Source: JACPNO01 sp963825405 (GTDB lineage Bacteria > Acidobacteriota > Terriglobia > Bryobacterales > Bryobacteraceae). Taken from it: a DNA stretch of 64,000 nt. Position numbers and translations under genes: made by a program. The notes under the pieces are model-generated. The model was not told the origin of the DNA. It saw only the letters and a list, made by a program, of their open reading frames with translations, and made no database searches. This document shows positions 17,513-26,029 of this stretch, piece after piece. Numbering within the stretch: the first letter of the stretch is position 1; every line of letters starts with the position of its first letter. The stretch spans positions 124,001-188,000 of the forward strand of contig CAWGTB010000001.1 in the NCBI GenBank assembly GCA_963825405.1. The letters run 5' to 3'.

Positions 17513-18553
17513 ATGATCATTTCAATGCGTCCGCACGCCTCCAAAGAGGAAATCGAACATGTCTTCGAGCGAATTCGAGAGTTTGGTTACCGGGTCCACT
17601 CAATTGAAGGCGAAGAGCGCGTAGTGATTGGCGTGGTGGGCATGGGCGATGTGACCGCATGCCTGGAGTCTCTCGAGGCGACGCCGGGGGTGGAGCGCGC
17701 CGTGCGTATTTCGGCGCCTTACAAATTCGTCAGCAAAGAATTCAAGCAGGAGCGTACGCAGATGCGCATCAACGGCGTCGAAATCGGCGGCTCCGAATTC
17801 ATTGTGATGGCGGGGCCGTGCTCGGTGGAATCCGAGCGCCAGATCATGGAGACCGCGGAAGGCGTCCGCGAAGCCGGCGCACGTATCCTGCGCGGCGGAG
17901 CGTTCAAGCCGCGGACTTCGCCTTACGATTTTCAAGGCATGGAAGAGGAAGGCCTGAAGCTGCTGGCCAAGGCGCGCGCGGCTACGGGCCTCGCGGTCAT
18001 CACCGAAGTGATGAGCGATAGCGACGTGCACCTGGTGGCCGATTACGCCGACATCATGCAGGTGGGGGCGCGCAACATGCAAAACTTCGCGCTGCTGAAA
18101 TCGCTCGGCAAGTGCGGACGTCCGGTTCTGCTCAAGCGCGGCATGAGCTCGACCATCAAAGAGCTGCTGATGTCGGCGGAATATCTGGTGGCGCACGGCA
18201 ATCCCAACGTGCTGCTGTGCGAGCGCGGCATCCGCACCTTTGAAACCGCCACGCGCAACACCTGCGATATTGCCGCCGTTCCCGTGTTGAATGAGATGAC
18301 GCACTTGCCGGTGATCCTCGATCCCAGCCACGCCACCGGCAAGCGCAGCCTGGTGCCGGCCCTCGCCCGCGCGGCTGTAGCTGTTGGCGCCGACGGCCTC
18401 ATCATCGAAGTGCACCCCAAGCCCGAAAAAGCTGTCAGCGATGGCGCCCAGTCGCTGACGCTGGCCGGTTTCCAAACCATGATGAACCAGCTTCAGCCGT
18501 ACATCCGCTTGTGGAAGGAAGCGCGCGTCAGCGAACTCGCCGCGGCAGTTTGA
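17513..18553 (+). CDS. aroF: 3-deoxy-7-phosphoheptulonate synthase (DAHP synthase, type I-beta)
   Basis: Condenses PEP and erythrose-4-phosphate to DAHP, the first step of the shikimate pathway. The 346 residues comprise an N-terminal ferredoxin-like regulatory domain (about 1-70, starting MIISMRPHASKEEIEHVFER) and the KDO8P/DAHP barrel, with MAGPCSVES, GGAFKPRTSPYDFQG, LLKRGMSST, and the metal-binding ILDPSHATGKR. This is the beta subtype with feedback through the N-terminal domain. ATG 17513 is chosen over an upstream in-frame codon because the latter lies inside the terminator hairpin. Expression is probably controlled by the leader described above. Confidence 0.95.
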   Translation: MIISMRPHASKEEIEHVFERIREFGYRVHSIEGEERVVIGVVGMGDVTACLESLEATPGVERAVRISAPYKFVSKEFKQERTQMRINGVEIGGSEFIVMAGPCSVESERQIMETAEGVREAGARILRGGAFKPRTSPYDFQGMEEEGLKLLAKARAATGLAVITEVMSDSDVHLVADYADIMQVGARNMQNFALLKSLGKCGRPVLLKRGMSSTIKELLMSAEYLVAHGNPNVLLCERGIRTFETATRNTCDIAAVPVLNEMTHLPVILDPSHATGKRSLVPALARAAVAVGADGLIIEVHPKPEKAVSDGAQSLTLAGFQTMMNQLQPYIRLWKEARVSELAAAV

Positions 18554-18563
18554 GACTCGTTCC

Positions 18564-19493
18564 GTGACTCCGCGCAAGTGGGTCCTGGTGGTCGTCGTCA
18601 ACTGCGCCATCCTGGCGGAAGGCGTGTTCTGGTTTGTCACCGCGCGGCGCGCTCGTACTGTTGACGCGACCCCGGCCAGCCTGATTGCCCGCCTGCCGGT
18701 GGACGACGCCTCCGTGCTATTCGTCGATTTCGACGCCTTGCGGCGCAGCGGCGTGGCGCAATTGGCCAGCCGCGCGAAAGTTACTGAAGAGCCGGACTAT
18801 CTGGCGTTCGTGCAGGGTACTGGCTTCGATTACAAATCCGATCTCGATGCAGCCGCGGCTGCGTTCCGGCCGGATGGCGATTTTTTCATAGTGCGCGGGC
18901 GCTTCGATTGGAAAAAACTGCAAGCCTACGCCCAGAGCCAGGGCGGTAGCTGTTACAGCGATCTCTGCCGCCTGCCCGGCAGCACGCCTACCCGCCAGAT
19001 TTCCTTTCTGCGGCTGGAGACCGGCTTGATGGCGCTCGCGGTGAGTCCGGACGCCATGGCGGCTTCGCGGCTTTCCGGCAAAGTGAGTTCGCGGCCTGCG
19101 CAGGAGCTTCCCCGCCAACCAGTCTGGCTTTCCGTTCCCTCCGCCGCGCTGCACAAACTGGACGGGCTGCCGGGCGGCACACGCATCCTGGCCAAGGCCA
19201 TGGAAGATTCCGAAAATGTGCTGTTGTCGGCGGGTCCGCAGGGCACGCAGTACGAAGCGCGTATCGAGGTCACGTGCCGCAGCGATCAGGACGCTGCCGC
19301 GTTGGGCGCGCAACTCGAGCGCATCACGGCGCTGCTGAAGGACGCCATCGCGCGCGAGAAGCGCCAACCGGATCCCAACGATTTGAGCGGCGTGCTCACC
19401 GGCGGCGCTTTCGAGCACACGGGACGCCGCGTGATGGGCCGCTGGCCGATTGCTTCGGGATTTCTGGAGACGCTGGCCGGCGGCGGTTCGTGA
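18564..19493 (+). CDS. hypothetical protein with N-terminal membrane anchor
   Basis: 309 residues from GTG 18564, ten bases after aroF. An N-terminal helix (WVLVVVVNCAILAEGVFWFV) should anchor it in the membrane, with the rest likely in the periplasm. The body has repeated FxV/FDA strand patterns such as DDASVLFVDFDALRRSG and a later FFIVRGRFDWKKL. It resembles the acidobacterial proteins that hold a DUF3352-like fold, but this is weak. No catalytic motif. It overlaps the next gene by GTGA, so translation is probably coupled. Confidence 0.65.
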   Translation: MTPRKWVLVVVVNCAILAEGVFWFVTARRARTVDATPASLIARLPVDDASVLFVDFDALRRSGVAQLASRAKVTEEPDYLAFVQGTGFDYKSDLDAAAAAFRPDGDFFIVRGRFDWKKLQAYAQSQGGSCYSDLCRLPGSTPTRQISFLRLETGLMALAVSPDAMAASRLSGKVSSRPAQELPRQPVWLSVPSAALHKLDGLPGGTRILAKAMEDSENVLLSAGPQGTQYEARIEVTCRSDQDAAALGAQLERITALLKDAIAREKRQPDPNDLSGVLTGGAFEHTGRRVMGRWPIASGFLETLAGGGS

Positions 19494-20035
19494 CCGTCGA
19501 GACGGAAATCAAACTGCCGCTGGAAAGCGCGGCCCATGGAAAACGGCTGCTGAAGCGTGCCGGGTTTCGTTTGCGCAAGCGGCGGGCGCTGGAAGAAAAC
19601 ACCCTGTTCGATACCGCGCGAGGCGAGCTGCGGCAGGCCGGCACCGCGCTACGCATCCGGCAAACCCGCGGGCACGCCCTGCTCACTTACAAAGGGCCGG
19701 TGCTGCCCGGCAAACTCAAATCGCGGGAAGAACTGGAAATCGAAATCGGCGACGCCGCGTTAGGGGCAACGATTCTGGCGCGCCTGGGCTTCGTGCCGGC
19801 ATTCCGCTACCGGAAATTCCGATCGGAGTACGGCTCCAAGTCCGGCGCGGGAATCATTTGCCTCGATGAGACGCCGGCCGGCTGCTTTCTCGAACTCGAA
19901 GGACCATCCCGCTGGATCGCACAGACGCGGCGCACGCTCGGATTCAGCGCCTCCGATGCCGTTACCGCTAGCTATGCCCAGCTCTATACGGAAACCCGCA
20001 TCGGCGCCGGCGAAGAGCCGAGCGGCATGGCGTGA
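19490..20035 (+). CDS. CYTH domain protein (triphosphate tunnel metalloenzyme)
   Basis: 181 residues. The start VTVETEIKLPLE carries the ExExK signature of the CYTH / triphosphate tunnel family, which binds triphosphates with Mg2+ and includes class IV adenylate cyclase, thiamine triphosphatase and inorganic triphosphatase. Later basic and acidic pairs (LRIRQTRG, LTYKGP, ELEIEIG, RKFRSEY, CLDETPAGCFLELEG) match the tunnel strands. GTG 19490 overlaps the previous stop. The substrate is unknown. Its 3' end overlaps the convergent AAA ATPase by 52 bases. Confidence 0.85.
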   Translation: MTVETEIKLPLESAAHGKRLLKRAGFRLRKRRALEENTLFDTARGELRQAGTALRIRQTRGHALLTYKGPVLPGKLKSREELEIEIGDAALGATILARLGFVPAFRYRKFRSEYGSKSGAGIICLDETPAGCFLELEGPSRWIAQTRRTLGFSASDAVTASYAQLYTETRIGAGEEPSGMA

Positions 20036-21465
20036 ACGACGTCGATCTTGAAGGGCTCCCGCATGGGCCGCGGAGGCGGCGGCGGAGGCACGGGCGCAAC
20101 CTCATGCACCACCTCGGCGCTGGGCGCCGGCGCCGCCGCTGTCTGAAACTTGCCGGTACTGCTCTTCATCGCGCCGCTGCCGTAATACAGATTCACCGCC
20201 CGTTCCAATTGCAGCGGATTGATCTGCGGCGCCAGTTTCTTGTATTTGCTGATCGAGACGATGATGTTGCAGATGTCGTTGGGTACGCACGGGCGTAAAT
20301 CTCCGCTGCCCCGCGCCAGGCACAACTGGCGAAGATGGAAGGCGCTGTCCGGCTGGTAAGGCAATTTCTTAGCAGCCACGACGCGATCAAAGATTTTGTC
20401 GAAGGTTTCCGCTTCCACCGGCCCGACGAAGATCTTGTTGCGCATGCGGCGCAGGAACGCTTCATCGGCCAATTCTTCCGGCGCCAGATTGGTCGAGAAG
20501 ACCACCATCAGCTCAAACGGAATCTGGAACTTCATGCCGTAATCGAGAGCCAGATAATCCACGCGCCGGTCGAGCGGCACGATCCAGCGGTTCAGCAACT
20601 CGCGCGGCGAGATCACCTGACGCCCGAAATCGTCGACGATCAAAATGCCATTGTTGGCCTTCATCTGCAGGGGCGCCGCGTACACGCCCGACGATCCATC
20701 CAATTGCAGATCGAGCATGCTGGGAACCAGTTCGCCGCCTACGCTGATCGAGGGCCGGCGGCACACGATCCAGCGCGGATCCATGTCCACATCCTCGTAA
20801 TCCACGGCGCGATGTACTACCGGATCGTAGAGGACGACAATATGGCCGTCCACTTCCACGGCGTAGGGAATCACGATGACGTCGTGATAGAGACGCAGCA
20901 AACGCTCCGCCAGGCTGGTCTTGCCGGTTCCGGCCGGACCGTAAAGCAGCATGGGATTTTGCGAAATCGCCGCCGGGCCTAATTGCTCGATCAGCTCGTG
21001 GGTGACGATGAGATCGGAAAATGCTTCGATCATCGATTCACTGTCGATCGCTACTTCGGCGGCTTGCTCTTTGACGACTCGGCAATATTCCGTGATCGAG
21101 ACCGGCATGGGGCCGCAATAACGGCTGTTCTGGGAGCGTTCCGTAGCTAGATTCCGGCCGGCGACGGTGAGCGCGAACAAATAGTCCTCGCCCTCCATGC
21201 CCTTTACCTCTAAGATTTGTTGTTTGGTGAGCTGGCGGAACATGGTTTCCGCGATCGGGATCGAAAGCTTGAGGGTGCGGCTGAGGGCGGAGAGCCGGGT
21301 GACGCCGTGCTTGTAGACGTAGTTCAGAAACAGATCGAGAGCCAAAGACTCGGGAACGCCCAGGTCCTCCAGCCGTTCGGGCTGTACCGGCGTGTAAGCC
21401 AAAGGCGCACGCTCGCTGGCCCGCTGCTCCACTCGAAGTATGCTCTCGACTTTGCGGTTATCCAT
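19984..21465 (-). CDS. AAA ATPase with winged-helix-like N-terminus and proline-rich tail
   Basis: 493 residues from ATG 21465, preceded by AGGGGAGAA. Residues about 30-110 look like a DNA-binding or winged-helix-like domain (LFLNYVYKHGVTRLSALSRT, then FRQLTKQQILEVKG). The ATPase core has Walker A GPAGTGKTS (near 176-183), Walker B GILIVDDFGRQ and a sensor-type VVFSTNLAPEEL. The tail is proline-rich (PPPPPPRP). The layout resembles MoxR/regulatory AAA proteins rather than a transporter or replication ATPase, but no partner is encoded nearby. The 3' end overlaps the CYTH gene on the other strand. Confidence 0.75.
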   Translation of the reverse strand: MDNRKVESILRVEQRASERAPLAYTPVQPERLEDLGVPESLALDLFLNYVYKHGVTRLSALSRTLKLSIPIAETMFRQLTKQQILEVKGMEGEDYLFALTVAGRNLATERSQNSRYCGPMPVSITEYCRVVKEQAAEVAIDSESMIEAFSDLIVTHELIEQLGPAAISQNPMLLYGPAGTGKTSLAERLLRLYHDVIVIPYAVEVDGHIVVLYDPVVHRAVDYEDVDMDPRWIVCRRPSISVGGELVPSMLDLQLDGSSGVYAAPLQMKANNGILIVDDFGRQVISPRELLNRWIVPLDRRVDYLALDYGMKFQIPFELMVVFSTNLAPEELADEAFLRRMRNKIFVGPVEAETFDKIFDRVVAAKKLPYQPDSAFHLRQLCLARGSGDLRPCVPNDICNIIVSISKYKKLAPQINPLQLERAVNLYYGSGAMKSSTGKFQTAAAPAPSAEVVHEVAPVPPPPPPRPMREPFKIDVVHAMPLGSSPAPMRVSV

Positions 21466-21575
21466 TTCTCCCCTAGTAACGTGCGCAACGCTGCGCAAGC
21501 TTATATATGCACGTCTTTTATTCCCTATTTCAAACTTTATTGAGAATTAGATAACGTTCGATAACTGAACGTCGG

Positions 21576-22940
21576 TCAGGTTTGGACCGAAACGGTCTTG
21601 ATGTTTACAAATTCGTGGATTCCGCAGGCGCCGAGCTCACGCCCGTAGCCGGAATTCTTGACGCCGCCGAAAGGAAGCCGCGGGTCGGAAGCCACCATCC
21701 CATTGACGAAGACCATGCCGGCTTCGATGCCGTCGATGAAACGCTCCTGCTCGGCAGGGTCGCGGGTCCAAACGCTCGCGCCCAGGCCGAAGGCGGTCGC
21801 ATTGGCAATTTCGATGGCTTGTTCGATGTCGCGCGCGGGGAATACGGAAGCGACGGGCCCAAACAGCTCTTCACTCCAGGCGGGCGAAATCCGGGGGATA
21901 TCGGCGAGCACGGTCGGCTCGTAGTAGTTGCCGGGCCGCGCAATGCGCTTGCCGCCGGTGAGAACGCGCGCGCCCGCCTCGACCGATGCGCGGACCTGCT
22001 GCTCGAGGCCCTCGAGAATGCCGGGAGTGGCCAGCGGTCCGAGCTGCGTGCTCTCATCCATCGGATCGCCGACCTTAACGGCTTGCATGGCGGCAACGAA
22101 GCACTGCTGAAATTCGCCGGCAATTTCTCCGACGGCGATGAACCGCTTGGCGGCAATACACGACTGTCCATTGTTAATGATGCGGGCCTGGACCGCCGTG
22201 CGCACCGCGGCTTCCAGATCGGAGCTTGGCGTGACGATAAAGGGATCGCTGCCGCCCAGCTCGAGCACGGTCTTCTTGATCTGACGGCCGGCGATTGCGG
22301 CAATGTCGCGGCCGGCGGGCTCGCTGCCGGTGAGGGTTACGGCTTTCACGCGCGCGTCTTCGACCACCCGGCGAACGCGATCCGCGCCGATGAGCAGAGT
22401 TTGAAAAACGTTTGGCGGGAAGCCGGCGCGCCGCAGGAGGTCTTCAATGGCCAGCGCGCATTGCGGCACATTCGAGGCATGTTTCAGCAGCCCGGTATTG
22501 CCCGCCATCAGCGCTGGGGCGGCGAAGCGGAACACCTGCCAGAACGGGAAATTCCACGGCATGACAGCGAGCACTGGCCCGAGCGGCTGATAGCGTACGT
22601 AGCTGCGGGCTGCGCCAGTATCGACAGGCGTATCGGCAAGCTGCCGCTCGGCGTTTTCGGCGTAGTACCGGCAGGCCAAGGCGCACTTCGCGGCTTCCGC
22701 TGCGGCGGCTTTGATGGGCTTGCCCATTTCGAGCGTCATGAGCCGGCCGAATTCGGTTTTTTCGTTTTCCAGAATTTCGGCGGCGCGGATCATCCAGCGG
22801 GCGCGGTCGGCGAAGGAGGTCCGGCGGTATTTGGGAAAGGCTTGAGAGGCGGATTCCAGCTTTTCGTTTAGCTGCGTGTCGCTAAGAGATTCGAAGGTGC
22901 GGAGCGTTTCGCCAGTGGCGGGATTGATTGATGCAATCAT
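21576..22940 (-). CDS. aldehyde dehydrogenase, succinate-semialdehyde type
   Basis: 454-residue NAD(P)+ aldehyde dehydrogenase. Nucleotide-binding and active-site motifs are MPWNFPFWQVFRFAAPALMA, ELGGSDPFIV (general base Glu) and NNGQSCIAAKRF (nucleophile Cys). The length and the substrate-side residues fit the short succinate-semialdehyde dehydrogenase group (GabD/Sad-like). It has no N- or C-terminal extension resembling an encapsulation peptide and sits 1.4 kb from the microcompartment operon on the opposite strand, so a BMC role is only a possibility. It ends a minus-strand run with the rhomboid and the Lys-rich genes. Confidence 0.87.
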   Translation of the reverse strand: MIASINPATGETLRTFESLSDTQLNEKLESASQAFPKYRRTSFADRARWMIRAAEILENEKTEFGRLMTLEMGKPIKAAAAEAAKCALACRYYAENAERQLADTPVDTGAARSYVRYQPLGPVLAVMPWNFPFWQVFRFAAPALMAGNTGLLKHASNVPQCALAIEDLLRRAGFPPNVFQTLLIGADRVRRVVEDARVKAVTLTGSEPAGRDIAAIAGRQIKKTVLELGGSDPFIVTPSSDLEAAVRTAVQARIINNGQSCIAAKRFIAVGEIAGEFQQCFVAAMQAVKVGDPMDESTQLGPLATPGILEGLEQQVRASVEAGARVLTGGKRIARPGNYYEPTVLADIPRISPAWSEELFGPVASVFPARDIEQAIEIANATAFGLGASVWTRDPAEQERFIDGIEAGMVFVNGMVASDPRLPFGGVKNSGYGRELGACGIHEFVNIKTVSVQT

Positions 22941-22961
22941 CCGAGATGGATGACTTCGATT

Positions 22962-23186
22962 TTAGCGCTGCGAAGGCTTTACTTTCGCGCTCTTGACGTT
23001 GTAGTGGGCTTTAGCAGATTTCCGGCCCTTCTTGCCTGCCTTAAACTTATGAGGCTTGTACTTCAGAGCCTTCCGCTTTTTCTGCTTGGCCGACATGTGA
23101 TCAGGACGCGGCTTGGAAGCCGCCGCCGCGGTGGTAACACCACCGGCGCCAATCAGGAGAGCAAGGACCAACGCGTACAGTTTCAT
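22962..23186 (-). CDS. small lysine-rich exported protein, 74 aa
   Basis: Signal peptide (MKLYALVLALLIGAGG, then TTAAAA cleavage region) followed by a mature part of about 50 residues that is about one third Lys/Arg: QKKRKALKYKPHKFK, AGKKGRKSAK, ending KPSQR. The composition is like histone tails or nucleic-acid/LPS-binding peptides, but it is aimed at the periplasm or outside. It lies 10 bases after the rhomboid protease stop and 21 bases before aldehyde dehydrogenase. Function unknown. Confidence 0.6.
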   Translation of the reverse strand: MKLYALVLALLIGAGGVTTAAAASKPRPDHMSAKQKKRKALKYKPHKFKAGKKGRKSAKAHYNVKSAKVKPSQR

Positions 23187-23196
23187 ACCTTGTCTA

Positions 23197-24024
23197 TTAT
23201 CGGTTGTTTGCTGCGAATGATATATACATCTTTAGAAAGCTTACTACAGTTAACAGCAGGCACCCTAGCGCGGCCAGCCGCCACAGCTTTTCGATGGGCG
23301 AGCTTTCAAGACGCGGCAGGCCGGCGACATAGGCGCAGCCGAAGCCTGCGGCCAGGCCACCCAAATGGGCGGCGTTATCGATTCCCGGCAATAATCCGAA
23401 TAGCAGTCCGTAAATGGCCCAGCGGATATACTGCGCGCGAATGTGGGAGCCGAGCGAACTCTTATGCCGCACGCCCAGCGCGATCATAGCGCCGATCAGC
23501 CCGAACAGTGCCGCCGAGGCCCCCATGGAAACCGAGGGGCTCCACCAGGTGCTGGCCAGAAATCCGAAAACACTGGACAGAAAGTACACCACGATCAGGC
23601 GGCTGGTGCCATAGACTTCTTCCACCTGCGTTCCCAGATCGAACAGCACCCAGGAATTCATGGCGATGTGGAGCAGCCCGCCGTGCAGAAAACCCGCGGT
23701 GACCAGGCGCCACCATTGGCCGAGATAAATCGCCGGGCGGAACTTCGCGCCGAAATCGACTAGCGTGCGCGCATCGACCCCCATGATCGCGTTCTCATTG
23801 CCGGAGCGCATGCTGAAAATAACCGTCGCGGCGAACAGGCCGGCGTTGATCAGCAGAATCACTACCGTGGTAAAGCGCGCCTGCGGAATCAGGCCGCCGA
23901 GAATCTCGCCTGGCATGCGCCGGTCGATGGCACGTTGTCCCAGCGGGGCTTGGCAATAGGGACACGTACGGTCGCTGGCGTTGATGAAGGCCCGGCAGCT
24001 CGGGCACATGCGGCTTTGAGCCAT
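23197..24024 (-). CDS. rhomboid family intramembrane serine protease with zinc ribbon
   Basis: 275 residues. Residues 1-25 hold a zinc ribbon (CPSC and CPYC pairs). Then a rhomboid domain of six or seven membrane helices follows, with HGGLLHIAMN, the catalytic Ser170 in SMGASAALFG and His220 in IDNAAHLGGLAAG. The Ser-His dyad is complete, so it should be active, cleaving membrane proteins within the bilayer. The zinc ribbon in front is seen in several bacterial rhomboids. The substrate is unknown; the small exported Lys-rich protein next door is one candidate by position only. Confidence 0.9.
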   Translation of the reverse strand: MAQSRMCPSCRAFINASDRTCPYCQAPLGQRAIDRRMPGEILGGLIPQARFTTVVILLINAGLFAATVIFSMRSGNENAIMGVDARTLVDFGAKFRPAIYLGQWWRLVTAGFLHGGLLHIAMNSWVLFDLGTQVEEVYGTSRLIVVYFLSSVFGFLASTWWSPSVSMGASAALFGLIGAMIALGVRHKSSLGSHIRAQYIRWAIYGLLFGLLPGIDNAAHLGGLAAGFGCAYVAGLPRLESSPIEKLWRLAALGCLLLTVVSFLKMYISFAANNR

Positions 24025-24057
24025 TTTCCTCTATTGTACTGTCTGGGCGTCAGTGGG

Positions 24058-24348
24058 TCAGTTGGAGAATTCTCTGGTAGTTGCGATCCATACAAGCCCT
24101 ACCGCAAACAAACAGAAGAATACTCCCATGATCCGAAAGTACGTGGGCATCCATGGCCGCATAACCATATCGGCAAACGGCAAATCCTGAACCCATTTAG
24201 GTTTCTTTAGATGGTACCAGCGACAAAACGCGAGTACTCTAAGGGGCCACCCCAGGCAGGTGATTCCGGTGCCACCGATTATCACTGCTATGAAAACGGG
24301 AACGGGGGCCAATGGCACTTCACCTTTCGAGCAACCCCACGATATCAT
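24058..24348 (-). CDS. small hypothetical membrane protein, about 96 aa
   Basis: Two hydrophobic helices (APVPVFIAVIIGGTGITCLG and YFRIMGVFFCLFAVGLVWIA) flank a basic loop with WYHLKKPKW. ATG 24348 is the first plausible start; a GTG at 24318 behind AAAGGTGAA is an alternative. It is divergent from the aldolase gene at 24376, and the reading frame upstream is shared with antisense sequence. No family is recognised. Confidence 0.45.
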   Translation of the reverse strand: MISWGCSKGEVPLAPVPVFIAVIIGGTGITCLGWPLRVLAFCRWYHLKKPKWVQDLPFADMVMRPWMPTYFRIMGVFFCLFAVGLVWIATTREFSN

Positions 24349-24375
24349 CGTCTGGTACAATTTTGAAATCCGGAC

Positions 24376-25155
24376 ATGTCGAAGACCGAACGCGAATTGC
24401 GCGAGGATATTGTCGATATCGGCCGCCTGGTGTACCAAAAAGGCTGGGTGGCCGCCAACGACGGCAATATCACGATCCGCTGGAGCAGCGACCGCATTCT
24501 GGCCACTCCCACCGGCGTGAGCAAGGGCATGATGCAGCTCGACGATCTGATCATCGTCGACATGCAAGGCAACAAGATCGAAGGCCGCAAGGAGCGCACC
24601 TCGGAGATCGCCATGCACATCACGATTTACGAGATGCGTCCCGACATTATTCAGCGTGGTGCACGCGCATCCGCCGGTCGCGACCGGATTCGCCACCGCC
24701 GGCAGGCCGCTCAATCTGGCGCTGCTGCCGGAAGTGATCATCGGCCTGGGCTGCGTGCCGCTGGCCGATTACGGACTGCCCGGCACGCCCGCGCTGACCG
24801 AGCCCATGCTGCCGTACATCCCCAAGTACGACGCCATCATGATGGGCAATCACGGCGCGGTCTGCTACGGCGAGGACGTGTACAAGGCATTCTTCCAGAT
24901 GGAAACGGTGGAGCATTTCGCGCGCATCTCGCTGGTGGCGGAGCTGCTGGGCGGCGCCAAGGCGCTGCCGCGGCTCGAAGTGGACAAGCTGCTCGATTCG
25001 CGCACGCGCTACGGCGTGAAGGCCAGGCGGGGGCGCAGCCGGGTTGTCCCGGTGGTGGCCGAGGATTTGGACGGAGCTCAGGAAAAATTTTAGTGACGCG
25101 CGAGGAACTGATCACGCTGGTGGATGAAGCGATGAGTGCGCGCGGCGTGGCTTAA
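24376..25155 (+). CDS. class II aldolase/epimerase (fuculose-phosphate aldolase type), BMC-linked; two frameshifts
   Basis: Zinc-dependent class II aldolase/adducin family, about 259 residues: LVYQKGWVAANDGNIT, ILATPTGVSKG, the catalytic Glu in RTSEIAMH, zinc His in VHAHPPVATGFA and IMMGNHGAVCYG. Members cleave L-fuculose- or L-rhamnulose-1-phosphate to lactaldehyde and DHAP. The frame shifts near 24652 (net +1) and returns at 25085 (net -1, in the A-run of CAGGAAAAATTTT). Restoring both gives the C-terminal helix ILVTREELITLVDEAMSARG after a linker, which looks like a BMC encapsulation peptide. It is the first gene of the shell operon and starts 27 bases from a divergent small gene. Confidence 0.85.
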   Translation: MSKTERELREDIVDIGRLVYQKGWVAANDGNITIRWSSDRILATPTGVSKGMMQLDDLIIVDMQGNKIEGRKERTSEIAMHITIYEMRPDIIQRGARASAGRDRIRHRRQAAQSGAAAGSDHRPGLRAAGRLRTARHARADRAHAAVHPQVRRHHDGQSRRGLLRRGRVQGILPDGNGGAFRAHLAGGGAAGRRQGAAAARSGQAARFAHALRREGQAGAQPGCPGGGRGFGRSSGKILVTREELITLVDEAMSARGVA

Positions 25156-25172
25156 GGAATCGTGGAGGTGAA

Positions 25173-25480
25173 ATGGGTGAAGCGTTAGGAATGATCGAGA
25201 CGCGCGGCTTGGTGGCCATGATCGAGGCCGTCCGACGCCATGGTGAAGGCCGCCAAGGTAATCGCTCGTGGGCTGGGAGAAGATCGGCTCCGGCTACGTG
25301 ACGGCGATGGTGCGCGGCGATGTGGCCGCGGTTCGGGCCGCGACCGATGCCGGCGCCGCCGCGGCGCGCCGCGTGGGCGAGTTGATCTCCGTGCACGTGA
25401 TTCCGCGGCCGCATCCGAGCCTGGAAGACGTTCTGCCGATCGGCAAGGCGCGAATGGCGGCGCGAAGTAGAGCGGCATGA
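25173..25480 (+). CDS. BMC-H hexameric microcompartment shell protein (two frameshifts)
   Basis: Single BMC-domain protein of about 101 residues, of the PduA/EutM/CcmK type that tiles the facets of microcompartment shells as hexamers. It begins MGEALGMIETRGLVAMIEA and continues DAMVKAAKVI, VGWEKIGSGYVTAMVRGDV and SVHVIPRPH, all BMC family landmarks. Two net +1 changes, near 25231 and 25262, break the frame; removing one base at each restores the standard sequence. ATG 25173 has GGAGGTGAA upstream. The stop overlaps the next start (ATGA). Confidence 0.85.
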
Positions 25481-25747
25481 TCCTGGCCCGCGTGGTGGGC
25501 ACCGTGGTTGCCACACGGAAAGATCCCCGCCTGGAAGGCAAGAAGCTGCTCATCGTCAAGCCGATCTCGCCGGAAGGCAAGGACGAGGCCGGCTACGTCG
25601 TCGCGGTGGACACCGTCAGCGCCGGCTACAAGGAGAAAGTGATCGCGGTTTCCGGCAGCTCCGCGCGCATGGCGGAAGGCTGCAAGGACACGCCCGTCGA
25701 TCAGGCCATCGTCGGCATCGTCGACGACGGTGCATCTGGAGACATGA
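25477..25747 (+). CDS. BMC-P pentameric vertex shell protein, first copy (one frameshift)
   Basis: About 90-residue EutN/CcmL family protein that forms pentamers at shell vertices. It starts MILARVVGTVVATRKDP, followed by LEGKKLLIVKPISPEG, a GYVVAVDTVSAGYKEKVI strand and VDQAIVGIVD. A net +1 near 25724 removes the stop. Dropping one base gives ...VDTVHLET then TGA 25745-25747, overlapping the ATG of the next gene. As given, the frame would run into copy two. Confidence 0.85.
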
Positions 25748-26026
25748 CGATGTACCTCGGCCGCGTCGTGGGCTGCGTGTGGTCCACGGTCAAGCATCAA
25801 GATCTGGAAGGACAGCGTCTGCTGGTGGTCGCAGCCGCTCACGCCGGAACTTGAACGCCACCGGCAAGCGAACCGTCTGCACCGATGTGACCGGCGCCGG
25901 GCGCGGGCGAGCTGGTTTACTGGTGCCACGGGCAGGGAATCGAGCTTCCCGTTCCTCCCGACCGAAGTCCCGACCGACAGCACGATTGTCGGCATTGTGG
26001 ATTCAATCCACGTCGAGCGGAGCTGA
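25744..26026 (+). CDS. BMC-P pentameric vertex shell protein, second copy (four frameshifts)
   Basis: Second EutN/CcmL protein, about 92 residues, starting MTMYLGRVVGCVWSTVKH and continuing QDLEGQRLLVV, QPLTPEL, NATGKRTVCTDVTGAG, AGELVYWCHGQGIELPF and STIVGIVDSIHVERS. These pieces lie in successive frames, each one base later than the last (breaks near 25831, 25853, 25908 and 25952). The protein is clear once they are joined. The breaks are unusually dense for 280 bases. Confidence 0.8.
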
Positions 26027-26029
26027 GCC

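Noticed and set aside
21576..22940. BMC-encapsulated aldehyde dehydrogenase
   Set aside because: It lies on the opposite strand, 1.4 kb away, has no encapsulation-type extension and looks like a succinate-semialdehyde type enzyme.
25477..26026. A fused double BMC-P protein
   Set aside because: The first copy runs into the second only because a +1 base hides its stop; removing that base recovers a normal TGA overlapping the next ATG.
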